Assembly (NCBI GenBank): GCA_037355855.1
Contig: CM074763.1
Location: 868,001-932,000 of the forward strand
DNA: 64,000 nucleotides
DNA from: Pseudo-nitzschia pungens
Lineage: Eukaryota; Bacillariophyta; Bacillariophyceae; Bacillariales; Bacillariaceae
Reading direction: 5' to 3'
Shown here: in pieces, positions 55,233 through 64,000 of the stretch
Position numbering within the stretch: position 1 is the stretch's first letter
Layout: the number at the start of each line of letters is the position of its first letter
Program-made: the position numbers and the translations under genes
Notes under the pieces: model-generated
Database searches by the model: none
What the model was told of the DNA's origin: nothing
The model's input: only the letters and a program-made list of their open reading frames with translations

Positions 55233-58200
55233 TCAGACCAACTCGTCCCCGTTATCCGACCAAGCTGGAGGCTCCTGGGCAACCATTTCGTATTCTTGTT
55301 CGGTTCTCGGTCGTCCGAGTCGCAGTATTTCTGGTAGTTTGTATCGTTGCGACCTCGGTGATTGTGAAAGAATGTCCGGTGGTTTATACAGCCGCAAGGC
55401 CAGACTACTGAATACAACACTGACCGAACTGAGTGCCATCGCAATAGCTGCTATCGTAGGATGAAGATGCCACTTGAAAAATGGGAAAAATATACCTGCA
55501 GCCAAGGGGATAGAGATCACATTGTACCCCATAGAAAAAAAGAAATTCCACTGGATCCGGCGGAAAATCGCTCTGCTTAGATGCAACGCAGTGCACGTGC
55601 CGGAAACGTTGCCACCAACCAAAACCATGTCCGAAGCCTCTGCTGCAATATCAGATCCAGTCCCCATGCTTATCCCTACATTTGCTTCTGCGAGCGCGGG
55701 GGCATCATTGACACCGTCTCCCACCATGCAAACAATTTTTCCTTCTCGTTGAAGCTTTCTCACTTGCTCTATCTTTGTGTTGGGCAATGCCTCGGCAATC
55801 ACACGAGCTTCTGGGAGGTCCAGCTGGCAAGCAATTGCATGGGCCGTCCGCCTGCTATCGCCCGTCACCATCCAAACGTCCATCCCGAGTTTTCGTAGAT
55901 ATCGGATTGTGTCGGGTGATTCCTTCTTGATTTCATCGGCAATTCCGAGCACGGCGCATGCAGTTCCATTGATCCCGGCAAGAATAGCTGTTTTGCCTTC
56001 TCGTTCCAATCGCTGCATGCATTCCTCAACTTCCGACGATATCGCCATCTTGTCTCTGTCCGCAAAGGCCCTGTTGCCAATGGCAACGGTAATGTTGCCA
56101 TCGACGATTCCGGATGCCCCGCGACCGGTCATTGCCACAAAGTCAGAAGGTTGAGCAAATGGTTTGGATCTCAGCAACGTTTCGATCTTTTGTTCCGCAA
56201 ACTTGACAATGGCTGTGGCCAAAATGTGCTCCGAGTTGCGTTCCAGCGAGCCCAACAACCAAACCAAAAAGTCGTCCGTCGACATCCGCGAATCACCCAT
56301 CGACGACGAAGCACTCATGAGGCTTCTCAAAAAGTCGTCCGATGCCACCCGAGTAAAGTCGGTGACTGCCGGCTTTCCCTTCGTGAGAGTCCCGGTCTTG
56401 TCAAAGAGCACAACGTTCGCTTTCGAGGCCACTTCGAGGGTTTCTCCCCCCTTCATGAGAATCCCGTGGCGGGCTCCGACTCCGGTCCCCACCATGACGG
56501 CGGTTGGCGTAGCCAAGCCAAGGGCGCACGGGCAACTAATGACGAGGGATGCGATCCCAAACATGAGCGAAAAGGCGATCGGGTTCTCTCCTTTGAGCCA
56601 ATCCGTGGGGACTTTCCCGGCCTTGCAGCACGCCCACCATGCCAAAAATGTCAACAAGGAGAAAACGACAACCACCGGAACAAAAACCGATGCTATTCCA
56701 TCGGCTAGCTTTTGAATGGGAACTTGTTGCGACTGAGCTTCCTGCACCATCTGAACGATTTGCGACAGGGCCGAATCCGCTCCCACCCCCGTCACCCGCA
56801 CAAACGCAGCCGCTGTAAGTGCATTGTCCCTCCCGTTGCCCTCCGACGTGGTTCCCGTCTCGGCGCATATCGTTCCGCCCAGGACATTGTCGCCGGGCGA
56901 TTTCAACACCGGAATGGATTCGCCCGTGATCATGCTCTGGTCGACCGTCAGTTCGCCGTGGAGAACTATTCCGTCGGCGGGAACGTTGGCACCGCGCAAA
57001 ATTTTTACAATGTCTCCCGGCTTGACACGTTGGATCGGTACGACATTTTCCGAATACGAGTCTTGGAGTGGGTTCCAGCTCGATGGGTCCACCAAGGAAC
57101 CGATGGAAATTTTGATGGCGGTCTTTGCTTGCAGTTTCATCAACTGGGTCAACGCCTGACTCGTTTTTCGGACCGCCATGGCATTCATCCATTTTCCCAA
57201 GAGAACGAACGAAATCAAAACAGCAGAGGTCTCAAAAAATCGGTAACCCGACTCGTCGTTCCCAATGGATTGTTTCCCCATGGATTCTTTCAGCATGGCC
57301 AAGAATGCATAAAGGTAGCTCGAGGTCGTGCCGATGGACACTAAGACGTCCATCCCCAAGACGCCCCGTCGAATCCCGTGAAAGGCAGTCTTGTAGAAGG
57401 AATAACCGCACACGAACTGTACGGGAGTGGCCAAGAGCCACACAATAATCGCTTCTACCAGCAGGGAGCAGCCAAAGACTTTCACGTGATGCTTCATGAA
57501 TCGGCATACAAAATTGTCCTCGTGCAAGACTCGTGGCATCACCATCGTTATGATCAAAATCGGAAGGGTTCCCGCAAAGCTCCACAAAAAGTCGTTCCGG
57601 CGCGCCCGGAGCTGGCGATCTTGCTCTCGCAAAATCCGTTCCAGCCGATTTTCCGACTCACCCGGAGCCGAATACTCATCGGCAGCGCTGCCAAGAGAGT
57701 GTTCGTCACAAAAGTCCTCGACGACACCGTTAACGTCGTATCCAATGTCTTCGATCATTTCCTTGAAATCATCGGGATAGTTCAGGGGTTCGTGGTTGTC
57801 GTTTTCTACTTGGTTGTCGTCGTAGTATTGTATCCGTGCAGTGTTGGTGGAAAGCGAGACATCTACTGTCTCGACCCCCGGCATGCCTTTCAGAGCCCGG
57901 GTCACCGCACTGGAACACATCGAACACGTCATACCACCCACGGCGTATTCCACTGTTTTCCGTGTCCTCTCGGACGGTGCCGATTTCTGTATTATGTCGG
58001 TCACGTCGTAGCCAATGTCTTCGATTTCTTCGGCAATGATTTCTGCCGTGAGAGTCTTGCTCTCGATGTATGTGACGCGAGCAATATTGGTAGCAAGCGA
58101 GATCGTCACGCTCTGGATGCCCGCTATTGACGTCAGAGCCTTGTGAATGGCACTCGAACACATAGAACATGTCATGCCACCCACGGCGTATTCCACCGTT

Positions 58201-58580
58201 TTGGGTATCCTGTTGGTCGGTTTCGGCTTTTGAATTATGTCGTTCACGTCGTAGCCAATGTCTTCGATCTCTTCTGCGATGATTTCCGCGGTGAGAGATG
58301 CGCTCTCGATGTATTCGACGTGGGCAATGTTGGTGGCGAGTGACACGGTGACGCTCTGGATGCCCGCCATTCCCGTCAGAGCCTTGTGAATGGCACTGGA
58401 ACACATCGAGCACGTCATGCCACCGACGCCAATATCCACCACACTGATAGCATCGGCATCGGCATTGGCACCGTCTTTGTCCATCACGGCCTCGATGTCG
58501 TCGATCTCGCCAGAATATTTATCATTATTATTTGTTGTTGTCGAGAATGACTGCAATTCAACGGTGGGGAATTTCGTCAT
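55233..58580 (-). CDS. Cu+-exporting P1B-type ATPase with three HMA domains
   Basis: A single exon of 1,115 residues. Three metal-binding HMA domains, each with GGMTCSMCSSA, begin at residues about 48, 129 and 210, spaced exactly 81 residues apart. The pump core follows with eight hydrophobic segments. TGES lies at 552 in the actuator loop. CPC in SLVISCPCALGLATPTAVM (about 683-685) is the Cu+ path. The phosphorylated Asp is in LFDKTGTLT (about 727). SEHILATAI stands where SEHPLA-type motifs occur, and GDGVNDAPALAEANVGISMGTGSDIAAE lies in the hinge. With NYN-like GYNVISIP in TM7 this is a P1B-1 Cu+ transporter (ATP7/RAN1-like), moving copper out of the cytosol into the secretory path or plastid. 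No targeting signal is seen, which favours secretory or plasma membranes. Confidence 0.95.
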   Translation of the reverse strand: MTKFPTVELQSFSTTTNNNDKYSGEIDDIEAVMDKDGANADADAISVVDIGVGGMTCSMCSSAIHKALTGMAGIQSVTVSLATNIAHVEYIESASLTAEIIAEEIEDIGYDVNDIIQKPKPTNRIPKTVEYAVGGMTCSMCSSAIHKALTSIAGIQSVTISLATNIARVTYIESKTLTAEIIAEEIEDIGYDVTDIIQKSAPSERTRKTVEYAVGGMTCSMCSSAVTRALKGMPGVETVDVSLSTNTARIQYYDDNQVENDNHEPLNYPDDFKEMIEDIGYDVNGVVEDFCDEHSLGSAADEYSAPGESENRLERILREQDRQLRARRNDFLWSFAGTLPILIITMVMPRVLHEDNFVCRFMKHHVKVFGCSLLVEAIIVWLLATPVQFVCGYSFYKTAFHGIRRGVLGMDVLVSIGTTSSYLYAFLAMLKESMGKQSIGNDESGYRFFETSAVLISFVLLGKWMNAMAVRKTSQALTQLMKLQAKTAIKISIGSLVDPSSWNPLQDSYSENVVPIQRVKPGDIVKILRGANVPADGIVLHGELTVDQSMITGESIPVLKSPGDNVLGGTICAETGTTSEGNGRDNALTAAAFVRVTGVGADSALSQIVQMVQEAQSQQVPIQKLADGIASVFVPVVVVFSLLTFLAWWACCKAGKVPTDWLKGENPIAFSLMFGIASLVISCPCALGLATPTAVMVGTGVGARHGILMKGGETLEVASKANVVLFDKTGTLTKGKPAVTDFTRVASDDFLRSLMSASSSMGDSRMSTDDFLVWLLGSLERNSEHILATAIVKFAEQKIETLLRSKPFAQPSDFVAMTGRGASGIVDGNITVAIGNRAFADRDKMAISSEVEECMQRLEREGKTAILAGINGTACAVLGIADEIKKESPDTIRYLRKLGMDVWMVTGDSRRTAHAIACQLDLPEARVIAEALPNTKIEQVRKLQREGKIVCMVGDGVNDAPALAEANVGISMGTGSDIAAEASDMVLVGGNVSGTCTALHLSRAIFRRIQWNFFFSMGYNVISIPLAAGIFFPFFKWHLHPTIAAIAMALSSVSVVFSSLALRLYKPPDILSQSPRSQRYKLPEILRLGRPRTEQEYEMVAQEPPAWSDNGDELV
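57711..58440 (-). repeat. triplicated HMA-domain coding unit (243 bp)
   Basis: Three consecutive 243-bp units encoding HMA domains of the Cu-ATPase. Units 1 and 2 are nearly identical in protein (SSAIHKALT, AGIQSV, SLATNIA, LTAEIIAEEIEDIGYDV) and highly similar in DNA. Unit 3 has diverged and lost the AEIIAEE part. This indicates duplication of unit 1/2 well after unit 3. Confidence 0.85.
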
Positions 58581-60831
58581 TTTCTTGATTGATTGATTGA
58601 TTGATTCGATTCGATGTTATATAGAGTCACTCGTTGTAGCGTTCGTATTCTTCCAACTGTCGAATCGAAATGCTTGTCGTCTTTTTCAATTGTGTCGATA
58701 CTGTTGTGACTTTTTTGTAACTACAAGTTTGAACTCGTCTGGATGTGCATTAATCTTACTTGTGATTGACACAGAAGATATGGAATTGAATATCCAAGGC
58801 GACTTCCAGCTGCTACCGGTAAGGTAATTACCGTACTCCGTACCAGTACAATGGAACTTGTGTATGATGCAGATTTTCATTACCAAAACTCATACTGCAT
58901 CCGCCAATTGCGCGGAGCGAGCCCAACCAGAACCAAAAATTGCACGAGTGTTGTTATGTAAGGTTAATCTTACGCACAAGTAGAACCAAGAAAGCATTCC
59001 TTCGTCCGCGGTGTAACGGTGACTTCGAACCCGATAGATTCGTCGTGCACCCGTGCAGCGTGGACTTTACCGGTATGTATGGTATGATCTTGTGTCAGTA
59101 CGGTACCGGTAGGTAATCTTGGGGTAGGTGTAATCGTTGATTTTCGTAACCACGAATAAACAAGATGTAATTTGCGAATCACTCGTTGTTCCGAGAACTA
59201 AAAATAAATAGGACGAACAAAAATAAGATAAGAAAACGTGCTACACGTGACGTTGGGTCATAAAGAATCGTCGTTTTGACTCGAAGGCGTAACTTTCCAA
59301 ACGTGCAAATTTCATTGTGCACTGGTCTTGTTTTGGTTCGGATGATGATTCTGATGATCGGTTGAGAGAATTCGACGAAAAACTGATCAACACGTTGTTT
59401 TGATGATTGAATACCGCGGACAGTAAGCACGCGTTGCGAAAACAGAGAATGCATCTACAGATGTTCAGAAGATAGACGAGAATACCGCTGTACCGGTAGC
59501 AACTAAGCTGCGGACTTAAAACTCAGGTGTGCTAGAAACGGGTCGTCGTGAATGTCTGCGTCAAAAGCTTCCAATTACCCCCTTGACCCACCACCGGTAC
59601 TTCTCAGAAATCATTATTTGCTCTTGCTCTATTGGACTAGGTACTACTAGTTGAAACTAATGTGACAGAATTCTTCTTGTTGTACTACTACTAGTAGTAA
59701 TAATAATGCAATAGTACTAGTACTTTCAATAGTAATAAGACAATCCTTTGCTGGTGGATCAAGATGTGATTAGAACACTTCTTGCCCAAACCTGCTAGTA
59801 CGGTACCCAGTGATATTCAGTCAAGAATCAAATCAGAATTGAACCCCCCGTGAGATTGAGATTTTTTGTTCAAACCATGAGGAAGGTCCAGAATTCTTCC
59901 TCACTTACCAGTCCTGTGTGGTAAATTAGGGCCACAATTCTTAGCAGGAGTACGGAACTCGTACGATGCTGGCAACTGAAGTGTATGATTATGTTGCTGT
60001 ATCCGGGGATGATGACTATTCATGCTGCTGTAGTCATTTGAAACGTTATTTCCATTGCTTGTTGGGAATTCTACTAGTATCGTAGTCCAGGACCCAACAA
60101 GAAAGGAATTCTGTGATGAAATAGAAGTCCTATTTCATGCGTGGTTGAATTTGGAAAACGCGAGGAAAACATCACTGTAGTAGTGGGTTACTTGTCAAGT
60201 CTCTCTCAAATATCTCCAGCAGGTCCCACACCCAGCCCACCAACACTTTCATTCAGCAGAGTCTCACTAATTATTACCTGTACGTACAAGAAGGTAAGTA
60301 GAAGTCATCAGCCAAAAAATAATAACATTAATTAATACAAAACACAGGTCAAATTTGGTGAGTAAGGTTTACAGAGAAGTAGGAACATCATAGTAAATCG
60401 AATGGATTACGCAACTGTTGCTGTTGAGGAATACGAATACTGTACTGCAAATCGGAGTTCCACAGTATTTGGAAACTCCGCATTTGTATTTTTTGTTTTC
60501 AACGGATGCTAAATTCTTAAGCTCGCATTCTATTTTGATTGTGCCAATTATGTATTTGCGGTTGAATTTGTCGCAATTCATCGCTGAACTGACGACTATT
60601 ACTTTTTTTCCGTCGCTCATTGTTGATGCGAACAATTCTGTCTTGTTTTCGCTTCGGCATCAGTTGGGTAGAGTCGAGTCGAGCCAACAATCGCCTTAAC
60701 CCAGTTGCTGGAAGAGGCAAAAAAGGTTATACCACGAAATAGACATCGAAGAGCTGAGCGTAGTTATATCCAGCTCGGACACGAAGGAGTCGAGCTGCTT
60801 TCCTATTGGTGAGGGGACGAAAAACGCAACA
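58581..60831. other. 2.25-kb spacer
   Basis: Divergent spacer between the Cu-ATPase (-) and the coiled-coil gene (+). A TTGA microsatellite lies at 58587-58606, directly upstream of the ATPase start. GGTAC/CCGGTA words occur near 58815-58850 and 59070-59115, and ACTACTAGTA-rich sequence at 59640-59720. No gene or tRNA supported. Confidence 0.5.
58587..58606. repeat. TTGA microsatellite
   Basis: A run of about five TTGA units immediately upstream of the Cu-ATPase start codon (in its 5' untranslated region). Confidence 0.85.
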
Positions 60832-63387
60832 ATGACGTACATGCTCGATCGATTGAACAGCGAGGATGACACGGGGCGGATCGAGCAATTGGAGGCGGAG
60901 TTGAAACGTGTCCGTCACGCCTTCGAAGAGTACATTGCTACAACGGAAGGTCTCGAGGTTGACGTGAACAAAGAACTCGGTGAAATGCGTAAGTTTTTTG
61001 AATGTGTGAAAGGTATATCATCTGTTGAATCATGTTGGAATTAGTTGATGCCGAGGAAGAAACTAACAAGATGTTAACACCGAACTGTTTTCGCAGAGAA
61101 AAGATTGAAACAATCCTCCTCGGCAAACCAGAATCTGACACAGAAATTGGGACAAATGCAGCTCGTCTTGCAAGACTTGGAGCGTTCTTATGCTGAGACG
61201 AAAAAACGCCTCAAAGCGGAGTCAAAATTAAGGCGAGAAGCAGAGAGGAGGGCTTTGGCAGAAAGCGGTAGAAATATGGACAGGATTGACTCATCTCAAT
61301 TAAGAATCGTTGATAGTGGAATTTTGACTGAAGCAGCTTCCAACACAACCAAAGGTTTCACAGAGCGCGAATTAGAAACGGTAACGGATGAATTGATTAC
61401 CACTCAACAAAGATTACGAACGACCGAAGAGCAATTAGAAAAATCACAGGCTCTTGTCAAAGACTTGGAAAGAAATCTTCAAAACATTGAAAATGATGAA
61501 GCGTCAAAAGACCTTTTAGGTGACGACAAAGCACTTTTGAGGGAACTCGACGAGATCCGAGCAGAAATTGATGCGGCCAGAAACGAGATTCAATCACACC
61601 CGGCGGATCGACAGTCTGGCGATCAGCAGCGGTTCGATTACGCAAAGCAGCTGCAGGAAAGTCAAGAAGAAGTCCTAAGGCTCAACGAAGAGATTACATG
61701 CTTGCGCAATATTCTGTTCGACCAAGATATGTCAAGCGAAAGAATCGAAAGTCATTCTGAGAAATCTAGCAAGGAGAGATACAACATGCAAAAAGAAATA
61801 GATGGGTTGAAAAGTCAACTTCGAATGGCAAACGATGAAAATCGAAAAGAAATGGTTAGGGTTGAATCGTATTGGAGGAACAAGTTCCTTGAAGAAAAGC
61901 CCGAGAAGCTTCATTCCGAAGATATGAGTCATGATGATATTATCGGTGTGGAATTTGCCAATGGCAGCGTATCGAGCTATGGAGAAAGGATGATGGAAGA
62001 AAAATTGAAAAAAACAGAGAAAATGCTAAAAGAATCTCGGGAAGAGTGTTCTGAGATGAGGTCGGAGATAAGGGTGTTGACAGAATCATTGTATGAAGCT
62101 CGTCATAAGATGGGACGGGATCAAGTGAAAACTGAAGACAGATCGGGAATTGAAGTGAGAAGGCAAGAAAGCAAGCTTACGGATGCATGGAATGAAGTAG
62201 AAGACAAGAAAAAGGAAATAATTACACTTGAGAATACCCTTATGTTGACTCAAGAAGAAGTTCGATTGCTCTCCGCGGAGATCTCAAATATGAGTTTTAC
62301 GTTCGAGAAAGCACAAGAAGAATACAACTCAGTCGTTGATGAGTTGGAAAAAGTTCAACACCTATACGAGTCGTCACTCAGCGAATCTAACTCGAAGGAG
62401 ATGTCCTTGCTTCGTACTCAATTTCAGATACTGAATGAGAAGAATGAAGCTCTCGCACGGCATATCAAAGACGTCGAGAGCGAATTTTCCTCCGCTCGTG
62501 AGAAACAGGAAAATGTCCTGACCGGTGTTCAAGCCAGAACCGTGGTAGCCGAGGAGTTAAAAAACGTGGTTGATCGAGCAGTGTTCGAATCCGATCAGAG
62601 AAATCACGAAGTCGACGAGCTTCAGCAAATGATGGAGAGTCGAATGAAGCTGACTGAAAAAAGTGTCGATATGCTTGAAAAAGAAATTTCTGTTGTTTTG
62701 AGGAGCCTTTCAAAAGCTCAGCAAGCTTCACTCGAACAATCGGAATATAATCACGATACCAACTTAAAGGTAATAAACGTGGAGGGCTTGTCACACGAGT
62801 GGCTTGCCGATCAGTTCAACCACGAAAAAGATGAAAAAGTCAAGGCTGCAATTTCAGCAACAATGACTTACTTGTCGTCTACTACGATGAAAGGCCTCCA
62901 AGATGACGCCGACAAGATTCTGGACGACATCCTCAGTGAAAGGTCAGAAAGAACTGATACCTCAGGTAGCGAGGCGAAGGTTGTAGAGGGAACTGATACA
63001 ACTGGTAGCGAGGCGAAGGTTGTAGAGGGAACTGATACAACTGGCAGCGAGGCAAAGATTAGAGAAGATCCTACAGAGTATGATGCATACCAAGCGGCGT
63101 TAAATGTTTCACCACGTCTCCGCGAGATCAGCAATGCTATCGAAAAACTAAGAACTATGTCTACCATAGGCGAGTCATTTCCCGAGAGCAGAATTAGCGA
63201 CGATGAAAACACCGCCGGTACCACCGCATCGATCTCTTCGAGTAGTTTCCAAAGTATCAAAGCTAAGAGCAAGTATGCTGAGATCATCCAAAAAGTAGCA
63301 GACTACAATAAATCTTATCCACTGGTGTCAGAAGACAAGCACGAAACAGAAGCTCGTGGAGAGATTGACTTGGAAACAAGAGAGTGA
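60832..63387 (+). CDS. long coiled-coil protein
   Basis: Two exons, 60832-60988 and 61097-63387, join in frame (GTAAGT..TCGCAG) to 815 residues. A Met at residue 4 is also a possible start. From residue 15 to about 600 the sequence is nearly continuous charged heptads rich in Glu, Lys, Leu, Arg and Gln (IEQLEAELKRVRHAFEEY, LERSYAETKKRLKAESKL, ITTQQRLRTTEEQLEKSQ), with no TM segment or Cys pattern, so an extended helical dimer is likely. Residues about 705-745 hold three tandem copies of a 13-residue unit (TDTTGSEAKVVEG). The tail is acidic and Ser-rich. Such proteins are commonly cytoskeletal, centrosomal or tethering factors, but no specific domain identifies this one. Confidence 0.78.
62950..63066 (+). 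repeat. 39-bp coding tandem repeat, three units
   Basis: Three in-frame units of ACTGATACAACTGGTAGCGA-type sequence coding TD-x-x-GSEAK, the last diverging after GSEAK. Lies in the C-terminal tail of the coiled-coil protein. Confidence 0.85.
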
Positions 63388-63651
63388 TAATCCGAGCTAC
63401 GATAAAAAAACTTCCTTGATGAAAATGGCTACTTTGTGTATTATGTTCTCTATTTTTTTAAATTTTTTCAAGTTCATCTTGTATTCTATTTAACATAATG
63501 AAAGTCAATAACTTAATTATTATATCTTCCATATTGTTGCCGCAGCATTTGAATTAGCTGTATCTTCTTCATGTACGGAAACTCGGAAACGATACTGTTG
63601 CTCTTTTGAATCTAACACGTTTTCGTCGTTCGCAAGTTAATTTTCTGATTT

Positions 63652-64000
63652 CTATTTCTGACCAAACCCAAACAAAGGGCGTTTCGATACCTTTGCAACC
63701 TTTGCAGAATACTTGAGGAAATGTGGAGCGGGGAATGAGGTGCCCTGACTGGCTGCCGTCTCCATTGCGGCTTCTTCTATCACTTCTTCCTCCCCGTAAA
63801 TGCCTTTTTCAACGCGTTCAGCCGATACACTTCGTTGCAACATCACTTTTTTCATGGCTTCGTATACGCCAAATTGGATCCCAATCATCGGAACAACACT
63901 TAGTAATCTGGGAGCAAGTCCTCGGTAAAACGTTTTGATTCCTTCCTCTTTCGCAATGCGAACTCCACAATCTACAATTCCCTTGTAAGCCTGTCCCTCC
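63652..64000 (-). CDS. mitochondrial carrier family protein, C-terminal part
   Basis: Runs off the right edge; the stop TAG is at 63652-63654. The visible frame reads EGQAYKGIVDCGVRIAKEEG, then KTFYRGLAPRLLSVVPMIGIQFGVYEAMKKVM. This is the end of the third repeat of a mitochondrial carrier: YKG-x-x-D, E-G-x-x-x-F-Y-R-G-L-x-P-R-L-L, then the last TM helix with P-x-x-G-I-Q-F-x-x-Y-E. Carriers exchange metabolites across the inner mitochondrial membrane. An unusually long polar tail (about 60 residues after the final helix, with EEEVIEEAAMETAASQ) follows. The substrate cannot be read from this part. Confidence 0.88.
   Translation of the reverse strand, partial: EGQAYKGIVDCGVRIAKEEGIKTFYRGLAPRLLSVVPMIGIQFGVYEAMKKVMLQRSVSAERVEKGIYGEEEVIEEAAMETAASQGTSFPAPHFLKYSAKVAKVSKRPLFGFGQK

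Noticed and set aside
58970..59182. TTCGAACCC near 59025 considered as a second tRNA T arm
   Set aside because: No matching acceptor, D or anticodon arms could be folded around it.

Overview
This window reads as nuclear DNA of a diatom, most likely a pennate one. Supporting signs are genes on both strands with short GT-AG introns (about 60-190 bp), gene-poor spacers of 0.5-2.3 kb, an A-F type plastid presequence on a SET-domain protein, a protein with two DUF6824-like domains, a type I membrane protein with a Cys-rich tail, and a giant Pro/Ser-rich secreted protein. There is no prokaryotic operon structure. The organism call is inference.

Layout. 1-534: 3' end of a nucleotide-sugar transporter (+). 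1384-2895: secreted repeat protein (-). 4766-16822: a nine-exon gene (-) for a surface protein of about 3,700 residues, with a 9 kb first exon of Pro/Ser tandem repeats followed by small exons that duplicate one Cys-containing domain. 16823-21945: mostly non-coding, with two copies of a 95-bp palindromic element, a lone cathepsin-propeptide (I29-like) protein (18909-19997) and a possible degenerate secreted-protein gene. 21946-23313: PDZ plus CRAL-TRIO protein. 23446-23787: small membrane protein. 25101-28527: P2B Ca2+-ATPase. 29375-31191: multi-pass membrane protein, followed directly by a 23-bp minisatellite. 32202-33686: class V aminotransferase. 34868-36541: protein with two DUF6824-like domains. 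38372-39391: CCCH zinc-finger protein. 40020-40091: tRNA-Arg(UCG). 40400-41695: SBDS. 42617-44117: type I membrane protein. 46417-46960: histone H3. 47269-49271: GOST-family seven-TM protein. 50031-51017: probable GPI-anchored protein. 51511-52239: TVP23. 52988-54634: SET-domain methyltransferase with a plastid-like presequence. 55233-58580: Cu+ P1B-ATPase. 60832-63387: coiled-coil protein. 63652-64000: C-terminus of a mitochondrial carrier.

Many products belong to the secretory system (nucleotide-sugar transporter, GOST, TVP23, Ca2+ and Cu+ pumps, several secreted or membrane-anchored proteins), but nothing shows they are co-regulated, and the order looks like ordinary eukaryotic gene order. 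The most unusual items are the giant repeat protein with its modular exons (one carrying a one-base insertion that skipping two exons would bypass), the 95-bp inverted-repeat family, and a recurring GTAC/GGTAAG-rich sequence style confined to the spacers. Splice sites were assigned by eye from GT-AG signals and reading-frame closure.
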